Below, piece after piece: positions 1 through 8,801 of a stretch of 20,405 nt of DNA. Below the pieces are notes generated by a model, which saw only the letters and a program-made list of their open reading frames with translations, ran no database searches and had not been told where the DNA came from. Both the position numbers and the translations under genes were made by a program. Source of the DNA: a virus. Location: the IMG/VR virus record IMGVR_UViG_3300033145_001205, positions 1 through 20,405 of that record; one strand, written 5' to 3'. Numbering within the stretch: position 1 is the first letter of the stretch; every line of letters starts with the position of its first letter.

Positions 1-3000
1 CCAAGCGGATCATATAACCCGGCGTGATCACCCCATCGGTATGCTGTATCATAATTATCGTGATTATAGGTGCTCAGATGTCCTCCATCTAAATACCCTG
101 CCACGCCATGATCACCCCAACCAAACGCAGCATCCCATTGGCTCATAAGCTCCGAGGTAACATCAGCAGCGTCTGACGCTAAAAATACAGGATCCGTTTC
201 ACTCTCAAGAGGCTGAGCTCCCATAGATCCAAGATAGCCCCATTGGTCAGGACTAATGTCATGTTCGAAAACGCTGTCAACCTCAAGGTCGTCATAGTGC
301 GATGTAAACACTGCACCATAAACCGGATCGCTAAAATTTAAATCAGCAGTCGCGTGCCCATACTGCTGCGCTGCCACTTTGAAACTATGTACCGTTGTTC
401 CATCCATAACCAAATCTACAAGGTGAGCATTTGGCACTCCCTCTAATGGCGCATCCTCTCGCCAAATAATATTCCCATCTGACGCGACAAATTCCCCTCC
501 CCCATCTGGCTCATCTGAATAACAAATAATATAGGATACCGCGCCTCCCACTGGCGCCCAACTAATCATCACGCCCGTGTCAAGCCGATCCTCAAACTGC
601 GTATCCATTGGCGCATCAAGCGCTACCAAAACTTTATTTTCTATGGCAGGAACAGATTGTTTGGCATCTACAACCGCCCAAACATATATATCAAATTCCG
701 GCCATGGACCATCTAATTCAATTATTTGATCGGTAGATAATAATGCAGACTCCGTGGACACGGCCAATTCGGCTACCTCTACATCATTGACATAAAGCCC
801 TGCCAGATAATATTCTGCACCTACATACGCATCCCACGTCACATAAATTCCGCCCTCCATTCCGTCTACATCTACAACTACCCCGGTGGGAGCAGGAGGA
901 GTGGCGATTTCTGTGACCGACTGCTTGTCTGTTCGAATCCCCTCAGCATCATATGGGGTAACTCTTATATCAACATCAACCGTGGACGAATGAACAACAT
1001 ACGATGGATCAGTGTATTCGTCTACCAATTGCACATACCCAGAACCCTCATCTTTTTCGATCCGAACGCTAACAGCCGAACCGCCCCACGTCACATTGTA
1101 ATCATATGTACCTTCCCCCGGATCACCGACATATCCCAAGTCCTCAACGCTCACGGCTGCGAGGAGTGCGGCGCCACCATACAACCCATCAATTGCCGGA
1201 GCAGAACCGGGGTCGTCATATATAGCATCAGCAACCATTGAACCAGATATTTGGATTGAATCGCGTCCCTGCGGATTGATGGAACTCACTCGCACCATTA
1301 ACGGTTCATCCGTTTCTATCCCGAACATCCAACGAGTTGCTTTTAATCCGTCATCCTCCAGAGTATTAAGATTTTCAATGTCTCCATCAACACAATGAGA
1401 ATGATCCGTGGGAGTGACTACATATGGACCAAGAACAGTTCCGTCTTCATCGGTAATATATAGATGCCCTTCAACCTCTTCCCCGAAATCAACAGGCTCG
1501 GTCAACCAAATACTATCACTATCAACGGCGGCAATCAAACCGCTTGCTCCCCAGACGGTCATTTTATTCGGGACGACAACTTTTGATAGGAGGGCTGGAA
1601 TATATCCAGATAGATCAGTTGTAAATTTAATCGTAGCTCGCTCAAATCTTTCCTGCCAATACGCAAACATACCTACCTCATACGCCTGCTGTCTATCCGT
1701 GCACCCCTCAAGAGTAATATCTAATGGATTATCCTCAGACCCATCCCCGTCATAACACAGCACAGTTTCCTCATCCCATGTGTCCGGATCAATATACCTC
1801 ACCTCTACGCATGTAGGACTGTCCGGGGTACGAGGTGCAACCGTTATTTTTAAATCACTAATATTGTCATGCGTGTACATACATGATGGAGACGCCTGTT
1901 CTTCGTGCATCACTAATGCAAACTCACCTCCCGGCATACACGGAGCACACAGACCGCAAGCAGCGGCCTTGGCGCAGGCATCCATTACCGACAAGCGAGA
2001 GCCAAAACGATAATCAAAATAATACTCCGCAGTTGCTAAGTCCGTACGTACAGAATACAGCTCGCTAAAATTGAGCAAACTATTACTCTGCTGCCCTCCG
2101 TTATCAGCGGTAACCATATACGCAACTGCATCAACAATTGATCGAGTCGATGTCAATGTCACACCAAAACCAGTATCACCCACCTCATATAATTTACGAG
2201 TCGCCACAACATTTATTTGAGATGCTGCGCTACTGCTGAGCTGATCCTGAGCTTTTATTTTTGCCTCAACTAACGTAACATCTCCATAGTTAGGATGCAC
2301 AGCACCATAACCACGGAGCCCAGCCAGTGTTGCCCTATCAACCGTTTTCGAATCCTCACTGGGTTCTGTTGTTCTGTGTATCCTAAATTGATACCGATCA
2401 GCCCCTAACGGCACAGCAAGTTTGCGAGAATATCTGAGCGGATCTTTACTGGCAGCGGAAAAAGGTTTTGCTTCCAGTACAACCCATTCGGAAGTAGGAG
2501 CACCGGCATTATCAACTGTTCGCACCTCAGCGATGACCTTAACGTTTTGAGTTTTTTTACGCCCATCGTCATTGTACCGAACCAACCCATTTGGAAAAAA
2601 TATATCATATTCGATGTTGTATATTTCAGTCAGAGGAGGGGTAATGATATAAGTAATATTATCGGTACCGAGCGCTTGCCCTGTTGCTTCGTTGCATGTC
2701 CAAACTAAATCGGGGACTAAGGAAAAAGAACCTCCGGGCTCTACAATATTATAGGAACTATCCGCGTAGTCTGTTAGTGGGGTATTGTCGATATAAACCT
2801 CTTCAATGTCAAATTCCCCGACACCAAGAATGCCAAGAAAATAAAGATACTGATCGTTGTCATCGTTTTGAACCCACGGTTGCTGAGCTAAATCAGGATA
2901 CGCACGGAATCGCCCGAAATGCTCGGGGAATGGTTGCCCTAACCTAAGCCGATTATTCCCTGTTGAAAATGAAGAAAGCAAATCAGGCGTACCATATTCC

Positions 3001-3305
3001 TGTACCGATTTATCCATCCTACTAAAATAATAATATGAGTACACCGCGAGTAAAATTGATATAACACCCAGCACTACCCCGGCACCCTCTGGCAACTCTA
3101 CAAATATAGCATTGGCAGATCCGGGGATATCATCATCCCACTGAGATCGTCCCCATGCCTCTCCATCCACCAGCAACACAGTCGGACTGGCAAAATTAAA
3201 CCCCAACTCGCTTACTGCTTCGTTAGGTGTTGCACCGTCAGATACATCAAACGACTTTGCATGTAAACCGGGTGATAACGGATTAATGCTATAATATATT
3301 TTCAT
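1..3305 (-). CDS. TipJ-like central tail fibre / host specificity protein, partial
   Basis: Open from ATG 3305 to the left edge (1101 complete codons, no stop), so the C-terminus is outside the window. The N-terminus (MKIYYSINPLSPG...) has a hydrophobic segment around 73-92 (VVLGVISILLAVYSYYYF), then RLRLGQPFPEHFGRFRAYPD and QYLYFLGILGVGEFDIEEVYID, which are typical of TipJ/gpJ-type proteins. DRYQFRIHRTT and LAGLRGYGAVHPNYGDVTLVEAKIKA follow. A cysteine cluster lies at 444-456. FnIII-like beta domains fill roughly 690-980. The window ends in WGDHG/WGDHA repeats of tail-fibre stalks. AGGA is about ten bases upstream of the ATG. It determines host binding and plugs the tail tip. Confidence 0.9.
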   Translation of the reverse strand, partial: MKIYYSINPLSPGLHAKSFDVSDGATPNEAVSELGFNFASPTVLLVDGEAWGRSQWDDDIPGSANAIFVELPEGAGVVLGVISILLAVYSYYYFSRMDKSVQEYGTPDLLSSFSTGNNRLRLGQPFPEHFGRFRAYPDLAQQPWVQNDDNDQYLYFLGILGVGEFDIEEVYIDNTPLTDYADSSYNIVEPGGSFSLVPDLVWTCNEATGQALGTDNITYIITPPLTEIYNIEYDIFFPNGLVRYNDDGRKKTQNVKVIAEVRTVDNAGAPTSEWVVLEAKPFSAASKDPLRYSRKLAVPLGADRYQFRIHRTTEPSEDSKTVDRATLAGLRGYGAVHPNYGDVTLVEAKIKAQDQLSSSAASQINVVATRKLYEVGDTGFGVTLTSTRSIVDAVAYMVTADNGGQQSNSLLNFSELYSVRTDLATAEYYFDYRFGSRLSVMDACAKAAACGLCAPCMPGGEFALVMHEEQASPSCMYTHDNISDLKITVAPRTPDSPTCVEVRYIDPDTWDEETVLCYDGDGSEDNPLDITLEGCTDRQQAYEVGMFAYWQERFERATIKFTTDLSGYIPALLSKVVVPNKMTVWGASGLIAAVDSDSIWLTEPVDFGEEVEGHLYITDEDGTVLGPYVVTPTDHSHCVDGDIENLNTLEDDGLKATRWMFGIETDEPLMVRVSSINPQGRDSIQISGSMVADAIYDDPGSAPAIDGLYGGAALLAAVSVEDLGYVGDPGEGTYDYNVTWGGSAVSVRIEKDEGSGYVQLVDEYTDPSYVVHSSTVDVDIRVTPYDAEGIRTDKQSVTEIATPPAPTGVVVDVDGMEGGIYVTWDAYVGAEYYLAGLYVNDVEVAELAVSTESALLSTDQIIELDGPWPEFDIYVWAVVDAKQSVPAIENKVLVALDAPMDTQFEDRLDTGVMISWAPVGGAVSYIICYSDEPDGGGEFVASDGNIIWREDAPLEGVPNAHLVDLVMDGTTVHSFKVAAQQYGHATADLNFSDPVYGAVFTSHYDDLEVDSVFEHDISPDQWGYLGSMGAQPLESETDPVFLASDAADVTSELMSQWDAAFGWGDHGVAGYLDGGHLSTYNHDNYDTAYRWGDHAGLYDPL
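33..119 (-). repeat. WGDH tail-fibre repeats (two copies seen)
   Basis: Residues 1063-1066 and 1091-1094 of the TipJ-like protein are both WGDH, 28 residues apart, in the contexts AFGWGDHGVAGYL and AYRWGDHAGLY. This motif is common in tail-fibre stalks just before receptor-binding or S74 chaperone domains. More copies may lie beyond the left edge. Confidence 0.7.
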
Positions 3306-3693
3306 ATGTCCAGCTTCCTGTTATTTTTAAATTATTCATTTTCAACGCCAATACATCACTCACAACTACCCCGGTATTTTTTCGAGCATGAACAACCAGA
3401 AATTTCCCTTTGATGTATGTCGCAACTCCAATGTGCGAAGAACGTTTGCCCTCCGCAAGAAATACCGCATCTCCCTCGCGTGGAGTTTTAGACAGAACCC
3501 ACCCATGTTGTTTTACAGCCTCGTTCGCAAATTCCCTCATAGCTAAACGCGCTGAGCTTTTTTCGTCAACTACGATATTGGGAGGTAATCCATCCCGCCC
3601 GAACTGTTCGATCATAATCTGCCTAAACCAATAATAACAATTCCGCTCAGGCGTCCACGGTTGTCCTAAATATTTCAGCGTCCAATGACTCAT
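3289..3693 (-). CDS. NlpC/P60 (C40) peptidase, tail tip lysin
   Basis: The 134-residue product has the catalytic Cys in RNCYYWFRQIM (C19), GDAVFL (74-79), the catalytic His in SSHIGVATY (H87) and the third polar residue in LVVHA (H102). Such tail-tip enzymes cut peptidoglycan cross-bridges locally during DNA entry; in lambda the same activity is the C-terminal half of gpK. Here only the peptidase domain is present. The start ATG 3693 overlaps the DUF1833 stop (ATGA). The end overlaps the TipJ-like gene by 17 bases. Confidence 0.88.
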   Translation of the reverse strand: MSHWTLKYLGQPWTPERNCYYWFRQIMIEQFGRDGLPPNIVVDEKSSARLAMREFANEAVKQHGWVLSKTPREGDAVFLAEGKRSSHIGVATYIKGKFLVVHARKNTGVVVSDVLALKMNNLKITGSWTYENIL

Positions 3694-4214
3694 GTTCTCG
3701 CTCCGGGCAAATTAGTCGCAGTCATAATTCTACGCCCAAAAGGGATATTTACAAGATCAGGATAGAGAGCGTTTATTATTGTTTGCTCATCATCAAAATT
3801 AATGCTGTTGACAACGAGAGGAACAGGTAATTCAGCGGCAGCAGTTTCTTCTGCACCTGCCCCTGTGTATTGCCGATAATATAAATATACTGGATCGGTT
3901 TCTGGCGATTGTGAGGCGTCCCAGAGCATCCCCCTATATGTTTTTGGCAGGAATGAAATTGTTAATTTAAGTTGACCGCGCACACTGCTTTCGGTCTCAG
4001 GCATAGACGCATCAAACGTGACCGGTGAAAATATTCCGTCCTCTGTGAGCAACGATCTGGAGGAATTGACCAGCCGAACTGAACTATCATAATCAGAGTC
4101 GGAATCGGAATCATATTCAGCCCACGCAGAATGTACCAATTCAAAAGTTTCATAAATTGTAACATCATGATCTGCGTACGCATACGCTTCCTGTACTGCT
4201 TCACTCATATCCAT
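3690..4214 (-). CDS. DUF1833 tail protein
   Basis: The 174-residue product has the DUF1833 layout: a short helical start (SEAVQEAYAYADHDVTIYETFELVH), VRLVNSS, a FSPVTFDASMPETE segment, QLKLTISFLP, later ELPVPLVVNSINFDDEQTII and a C-terminal IPFGRRIMTATNLPG. DUF1833 proteins sit between the distal tail proteins and the NlpC peptidase, the place of lambda L. ATG 4214 is chosen because GGAGGTGA lies upstream and it begins one base after the previous stop; the longer frame from 4301 lies wholly within the upstream gene. Residues 35-44 are an Asp-Ser repeat insert (DSDSDSDYDS). The stop overlaps the next start as ATGA. Confidence 0.82.
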   Translation of the reverse strand: MDMSEAVQEAYAYADHDVTIYETFELVHSAWAEYDSDSDSDYDSSVRLVNSSRSLLTEDGIFSPVTFDASMPETESSVRGQLKLTISFLPKTYRGMLWDASQSPETDPVYLYYRQYTGAGAEETAAAELPVPLVVNSINFDDEQTIINALYPDLVNIPFGRRIMTATNLPGART

Positions 4215-4215
4215 A

Positions 4216-4596
4216 CTATATCCATTCACCTCCGTCAACGCAATACGCCGACGGATAGACCAAAAGAGTAACAGCGAAATCAGACCACTGTATGTCAACA
4301 CCTTTACGGCGCGGGTATCCCAGTATGCGAGCTTTATGATCCGTATATCCCATAGAGGTCAACCACTCAGCCGTAAACCATGTTACATCCATACCCACAC
4401 GATGCCAAAAATAATTAAACTCGGATTCTAAATCCTTGTTGATGCGAAATTGAACAGTCACACGATCTGCCGAAGCATGACCCCAATTACGAATAATTCT
4501 ACGACCAGACAATGAATCCTGACTCAAAGATTTATCACCCGGAGTTATACTGACAGCCCTCAACGGTGATGGTAAAAGCGTTGGCCAAGCATTCAT
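4216..4596 (-). CDS. Small tail protein B (distal tail region, unnamed)
   Basis: The 126-residue product begins MNAWPTLLPSPL, close to the start of the preceding gene. It has RVTVQFRINKDLESEFNYFWHRVG, MDVTWFTAEWLTSMGY and the final strand segment IQWSDFAVTLLVYPSAYC. It is probably a divergent paralogue of the protein at 4596-4991, with a related structural role at the tail tip. It overlaps that gene by one base (TGATG); GAGGA lies upstream. Function inferred from position only. Confidence 0.72.
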   Translation of the reverse strand: MNAWPTLLPSPLRAVSITPGDKSLSQDSLSGRRIIRNWGHASADRVTVQFRINKDLESEFNYFWHRVGMDVTWFTAEWLTSMGYTDHKARILGYPRRKGVDIQWSDFAVTLLVYPSAYCVDGGEWI

Positions 4597-4991
4597 CAGG
4601 ATTCCTCTAACGGAAAAATATCAATATCAGATCCATCCATCTCAACCCCTGCAATAATTTCTAATGGCAATGTTAATATCCAGTTACAGGGAGACTGACT
4701 ACTGCGCCAGCTCGGAGTATTTAAAAACCTGACAAAATGAAAATCAAATCCTAAATCATCAAGCCATGGACATTCAAATTCTCCACTCTGCGCTATAGTA
4801 GTATCATAAAAAGCTCGAAACGTTGCAAGCTGTGCGGTTGTAATAACCATTGAAAAAGTGGCAGCCCATTCGGGATAAGTGCGATTGCGCGTTGGATTAC
4901 GCTCCTCTGCCGTACTCATCAAACCCGATCGAGGTTGTAGCTCATAGTCAATACTAACACTCTGCGGCAAAGTTGATGGCCAATTATTCAT
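4596..4991 (-). CDS. Small tail protein A (distal tail region, unnamed)
   Basis: The 131-residue product, located directly after the tape measure, starts MNNWPSTLPQSVSIDYELQP and continues with RNRTYPEWAATFSMVITTAQLATFRAFYD, an ECPWLDDLGF segment and a strand WILTLPLEII. It is similar in layout to the next protein (MN-WP-LP start, F-rich middle, W before the last strand), so the two may be paralogues. The position suggests a distal tail or baseplate hub ring subunit, in the place of lambda M/L. GGAGG lies eight bases before the ATG (TGATG overlap with the tape measure). I cannot name the family. Confidence 0.75.
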   Translation of the reverse strand: MNNWPSTLPQSVSIDYELQPRSGLMSTAEERNPTRNRTYPEWAATFSMVITTAQLATFRAFYDTTIAQSGEFECPWLDDLGFDFHFVRFLNTPSWRSSQSPCNWILTLPLEIIAGVEMDGSDIDIFPLEES

Positions 4992-7639
4992 CAGCCACGC
5001 CTCCCATATCTACTATCCAGCGCGGTTGCCATTCCTGTCCCTCGGCTCATTCTCTCAGTCAACTGTTCCTCTATCAGCGCGATCTGAACATCTAATCCGT
5101 CTGAACGCTGAAGAACTTGCGCAGTTGTTCCGGGCGCTTCGTGAATATTTACATTCATACCGCCATTCCCAAACTGTAATCGAGAAAGCGTGTCATCAAG
5201 TTTTTTTGATGTGCGCTCCGCAACTACTCGCTCCCCTTTTTGCAACAGCCATGTTCCTGTTTCGGGAACGCTATCAATGCCGTCATGCGCTAAACCCACG
5301 GCCTGCGCAGACTGTACGATGGTAAGCATTCCCCCGGCGACTATGCTCGCAGCGGCCAGTTTGTCTGCCACTGTCGCCCCAGTGGCCCACGCATCTGAAA
5401 CCGCATTATACATATTTAGTGTTGTTTCCGCAACCGTAAACGCCTTGGAAATAGCAAACAATGTTTTAAATGTAGAGTCCTGTTCATTCGTAAATGCTTT
5501 TTGTATGTCCGCGAGACTCTGAAACATGCTTACGCTGGTAGTCAACATAAATGATGTCCGAGCCTGCTGTATTCGAGCGAGCTGAGTTGAGTGCTCCTGT
5601 TCTATCTGCCGCTCCTTTTCATTCCATTTCTCATTCAGATCGGCATGATCTTTTCTTGCTTGATCCAGCAACGATTTTTGTTCATCATACCATTTCTTAA
5701 GATTGTCACGCTGTTGTTCCAGCATACCTAACTCACCTGACGCGCCCCCCGTTCCTGCGAATCCAGGCGCCGAGGCAAACTGCGGAAGCAACCCCGCCAA
5801 ATCTTTATCTTTCTTTGCTGTCAACTGATCTACCAGCTTAGCAGCGCGAGTATGATCAGCAACATTGTCCTCAATTAATTTCTTACGCTTATTATATGAT
5901 TTAATTATTGCTTGCTCTTCGGTTTGAAGAGAATCAACAACAGGTTTTAATGTAGCCCCGATCAAAGCCGTTTTCTGAGCATCATGCAATTTCAGCAATT
6001 CGACAATATCAGCCCCGGCATCAGTATATTTTTTTATCTCTTCTTTTTGTTTTTGTTCCAACGCCTTCAACTGTTTTTGATATCCGTCCAGATGTATAAG
6101 CTCAAGAGATTGCTGTACCTGTTTATCAAGCGCCATTATTTTTTTACCCTGATCCTCCCACACAACAAACTCTTGCTTACGCATGGATGTCAGTTGCTTT
6201 AAAAAATCTTTCTGGGCGGCAATTTCACCTTGAGCTTTTTGCTTCGCTCCTGAATCCATGGACGCGTTTAGCATACCCTCCATATCTTTAATTGACTTGC
6301 GCACATCAGCAATTTTATATACAAGAGCATCACCAGACATGCCTGCCATATTTGCCGACAAACGTTCATAAACATCGGCCTGTATTTTAACCACCTCGGC
6401 CGCTTCTCTTTCTATCAGCGTTTTTTCTCTGGCGGCCGCAGTAATGTCACGTTGCGCCTGTGCTATATTTTCATATTCCGCGAGTTCTTCTTTTACTTCT
6501 TCTATGCGAATTTTGACATCTCGTTTGCCACTGATAAACATTGTCGAATACATCGGCGCTGTTTTTAAATCATTATTTAATTCAGCGAGTTCTTCCCTCG
6601 ATTCGCGTATTTTCTCTGGCAGGGTTTTTTCAAAATATTCCGCCAAGTCCGAATAAATGGAAAGTCCTGCCCCTCCTGTTGCTCCAATAAGAGCACCAAT
6701 TGGACCCGCAACAGCAAGGCCTGCAAGTCCCCCCGCAATAATTTCCCAATATTCTTTGAACAATTTAAACGCAGGGGAATTGACAAACGACTGCACCGCC
6801 TCACCAATACCTTTGATATATCCGGGCAGATCCTGAGAAAGGATGTCTTTGTTCGCTTTCACCCACTCGGTCAGATCGGTTGCTATACTTTGAATATACG
6901 GAGCAAGTTCCAGGAGTCCAGACGTCAATTGCGTTTTGACTATTGTAACGAGAGTCGTCATTTGATCGTTCGTTTTCTCAGCGCTCCGGATCAAATGCTC
7001 ATCAATAACCAATCCAAGTTCCTTGGCTTCCGCACGCAAATCTTTATAGCTCTTGGACAGTATCCCCATTTTCTGGCCAGAGCGTCCAAACGCCGCGACA
7101 GCAAGAGCGGCACGGTCAGCATCATCAGCAGTGCCCGCCATTGCGTCCATAATCATATTGAGAGCAGCATCTACATTTGGCGCTGTCTGGATCTGCGCCA
7201 TAAGCGTTTTATTAGTTTTGTTAAGCAGGGTGTATAATGCACCGGTTCCGGCACGCAATTCTCCGACACGTTTGCCAAAGCCCATCATATTTTTGTCAAG
7301 TTCCGATATTGCCATGCCGGAAATTTCAGCAGCGTAACGTACCTCCTGCAATGTGTCAGTTGTTACCCCTGCTGCGTCTGCGGTTTTACCAATAACGTCA
7401 GCTGCCGCAAAACTCGCTTTTGTCATTGCGACTGCACCAACCGCGGCAGCGGCAGCCATAGCAGCGCCCCACTTACCAATTGACACCATAGATCTCTTAA
7501 AATCGTCGCGCATCTTTTTCTGTTCGCGAGCAATTTGCTTGGCAGTCTTTTTATGGTGTCGCCCTGCTTTGTCAAGAGGTTTTGTAAATCCACCAACTTT
7601 TGCAACGAGATCCAACGTCAATGTTCCCAGATTTGCCAT
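4991..7639 (-). CDS. Tail tape measure protein
   Basis: The 882-residue protein sets tail length and travels down the tail at ejection. Its N-terminal part has a basic helix (30-50), a hydrophobic stretch (51-80, MAAAAAVGAVAM) and a globular helical region with VAAFGRSGQKMGIL (181-194). A second glycine-rich hydrophobic segment lies at 299-328 (AGGLAGLAVAGPIGALIGA). Long charged coiled-coil-like helices fill 335-700. Near the C-terminus is AHDGIDSVPETGTWLLQKGERVV (784-806), a hallmark of lambda-type tape measures. At the usual 1.5 angstrom per residue the tail would be about 130 nm (inference). AGGA lies seven bases before the ATG, which directly follows the T stop. The gene ends in a TGATG overlap. 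Confidence 0.94.
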   Translation of the reverse strand: MANLGTLTLDLVAKVGGFTKPLDKAGRHHKKTAKQIAREQKKMRDDFKRSMVSIGKWGAAMAAAAAVGAVAMTKASFAAADVIGKTADAAGVTTDTLQEVRYAAEISGMAISELDKNMMGFGKRVGELRAGTGALYTLLNKTNKTLMAQIQTAPNVDAALNMIMDAMAGTADDADRAALAVAAFGRSGQKMGILSKSYKDLRAEAKELGLVIDEHLIRSAEKTNDQMTTLVTIVKTQLTSGLLELAPYIQSIATDLTEWVKANKDILSQDLPGYIKGIGEAVQSFVNSPAFKLFKEYWEIIAGGLAGLAVAGPIGALIGATGGAGLSIYSDLAEYFEKTLPEKIRESREELAELNNDLKTAPMYSTMFISGKRDVKIRIEEVKEELAEYENIAQAQRDITAAAREKTLIEREAAEVVKIQADVYERLSANMAGMSGDALVYKIADVRKSIKDMEGMLNASMDSGAKQKAQGEIAAQKDFLKQLTSMRKQEFVVWEDQGKKIMALDKQVQQSLELIHLDGYQKQLKALEQKQKEEIKKYTDAGADIVELLKLHDAQKTALIGATLKPVVDSLQTEEQAIIKSYNKRKKLIEDNVADHTRAAKLVDQLTAKKDKDLAGLLPQFASAPGFAGTGGASGELGMLEQQRDNLKKWYDEQKSLLDQARKDHADLNEKWNEKERQIEQEHSTQLARIQQARTSFMLTTSVSMFQSLADIQKAFTNEQDSTFKTLFAISKAFTVAETTLNMYNAVSDAWATGATVADKLAAASIVAGGMLTIVQSAQAVGLAHDGIDSVPETGTWLLQKGERVVAERTSKKLDDTLSRLQFGNGGMNVNIHEAPGTTAQVLQRSDGLDVQIALIEEQLTERMSRGTGMATALDSRYGRRG

Positions 7640-8298
7640 TTACCATTCCTTTCGTGCACGGTCAATTGTCCACTCAGGCGCTTCCTCGTGCGGAGTAAAA
7701 TCATACATATCGTATCCGCCATCCTTGCTATGCGCGTTCGCATACAATGCCATCCATGACGCTATCATCATTTCCGTTCTCCGACCAACAAACAAACTAC
7801 CGCGTTTATTCCGATACGCAATCCAATCCATAAACTCAGCGTGCGGCATATTCCGCTTCGCCTCTGCTATCGTCCGACCTCCAACCCCATTCAAAACCAA
7901 CTCATGCCAGAACTCATCGAGGTCAGTTAATCCTTGGGTTCCGGCTCCGATCCCCCCAAGCGGTTGACCTCTGCAATAACCGTAAGCAATGCAATTGTCA
8001 AACTACCATCAAGTGGACCACGCTCAGGATCAGCCGCACCAGTGATATCTTCCGGGGCAAAAATTGCCTTGCCTTTCGCATCACATATGCAAGCTGCAAT
8101 CCGCCCGGCAACCGCGTCGGAATGTTCATCCGAAAACGCATTTAACTCCGCAACAGTACTATGATAACTGAGCATGCGAACGTGCACTATCGCAGAGAAT
8201 TCGTTATCGCCTTTTTTCCATGTGATAGTTTTTTTAATGGGTGCGCCCGTAAACGCACCCATTTTAGTTAGCCCATCAATTGATAGATCATCTACCAT
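7640..8298 (-). CDS. G-T tail assembly chaperone fusion made by -1 frameshift
   Basis: Zero-frame translation of 8298-7951 (116 codons) followed by a -1 slip on GGGGGGA continues from ATC 7951 to the stop at 7640 (103 codons), giving 219 residues. The -1 frame is open across the G stop and reads LTDLDEFWHELVLNGVGG straight into RTIAEAKRNMPHAEFMDWIAY. That matches the Phage_tail_T family (HK97/lambda gpT-like). The T part has no credible start of its own: its first usable codon is TTG 7900 with no ribosome site. The T portion is thought to contact the tail tube protein while G coats the tape measure. Confidence 0.85.
7927..8298 (-). CDS. Tail assembly chaperone, G-like (short product)
   Basis: The 123-residue zero-frame product lies between the tail tube and tape measure genes, the fixed place of the lambda G/T chaperones. 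It has a beta-rich N-terminus (ITWKKGDNEFSAIVHVRML) and a helical C-terminal half ending in LTVIAEVNRLGGSEPEPKD. It binds the tape measure during tail assembly but is absent from the finished virion (family knowledge). Ribosomes that slip at 7957-7951 leave this frame seven codons before the TAA. No strong Shine-Dalgarno is visible; coupling from the tail protein stop (TAATG) is likely. Confidence 0.85.
   Translation of the reverse strand: MVDDLSIDGLTKMGAFTGAPIKKTITWKKGDNEFSAIVHVRMLSYHSTVAELNAFSDEHSDAVAGRIAACICDAKGKAIFAPEDITGAADPERGPLDGSLTIALLTVIAEVNRLGGSEPEPKD
7951..7957 (-). other. Slippery heptamer for -1 frameshift (GGGGGGA)
   Basis: In the G frame the codons are TTG GGG GGA, giving the X XXY YYZ form G GGG GGA. 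After a -1 slip both tRNAs re-pair on GGG GGG, a perfect P-site and near-perfect A-site match. It lies seven codons before the G stop, at the position where tailed phages shift from G to G-T. Confidence 0.85.
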
Positions 8299-8774
8299 TA
8301 TGTAGTCTCAACCCAAGTAGCCTCACCTGTTCGCTGAATGGAAATAGTTGACTTGACAACGGCATTGATGCTGAAATCAAACGGGAAGTCAGCGATATAG
8401 CCGTCAAAATAATACATGGTCCGTGCCACGGGCGTCTCATCAAAAATGCCGTCAGAGTCAGCCGTTGGAGCTGCTGTTCCATCAGACCAGCCAACACAAA
8501 AAGGGATGGATGTGACTGTGTCGTCAAGAAACAATTCGTGCAGTCGCAGGTGCGATGCGTTCCCCGGATCAGGATTGACCTCAATCGACGCTGTGCCCGG
8601 AGTGCGCATGCCACGCATAAACTCTTTGGCATCATCATCAAGTGCCGTGACATCAATCTGGTCAGACGGTGCTCCACCCGGATTAAATCCGGTGACCTCT
8701 GTGATTTCCGTTACAGAATCATCATCAGGGTCAATAAAATAAAGTTCCGTTCCCTTGGTTAATTTGGCTCCCAT
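8298..8774 (-). CDS. Major tail (tube) protein
   Basis: The 158-residue product begins MGAKLTKGTELYFID, with ITEVTGFNPGGAPSDQIDVTALDDDAKEFM, RTPGTASIEVNPDP and a C-terminal YFDGYIADFPFDFSINAVVKSTISIQRTG. This is the pattern of siphovirus tail tube proteins, which stack into the hollow tube. AAGGAG seven bases upstream is one of the best ribosome sites in the window, fitting a protein made in high copy. The stop overlaps the chaperone start as TAATG. Confidence 0.92.
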   Translation of the reverse strand: MGAKLTKGTELYFIDPDDDSVTEITEVTGFNPGGAPSDQIDVTALDDDAKEFMRGMRTPGTASIEVNPDPGNASHLRLHELFLDDTVTSIPFCVGWSDGTAAPTADSDGIFDETPVARTMYYFDGYIADFPFDFSINAVVKSTISIQRTGEATWVETT

Positions 8775-8801
8775 AAGTAATCTCCTTTTTTAAAAAGCCG
8801 T

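Noticed and set aside
1408-2068. Short plus-strand frames in the left 3.3 kb
   Set aside because: They lie opposite the continuous TipJ-like frame, which has clear family motifs.
7353-7967. 204-codon plus-strand open frame
   Set aside because: Antisense to the tape measure and chaperone genes; low-complexity Ala/Ser composition and no recognisable domain or ribosome site.
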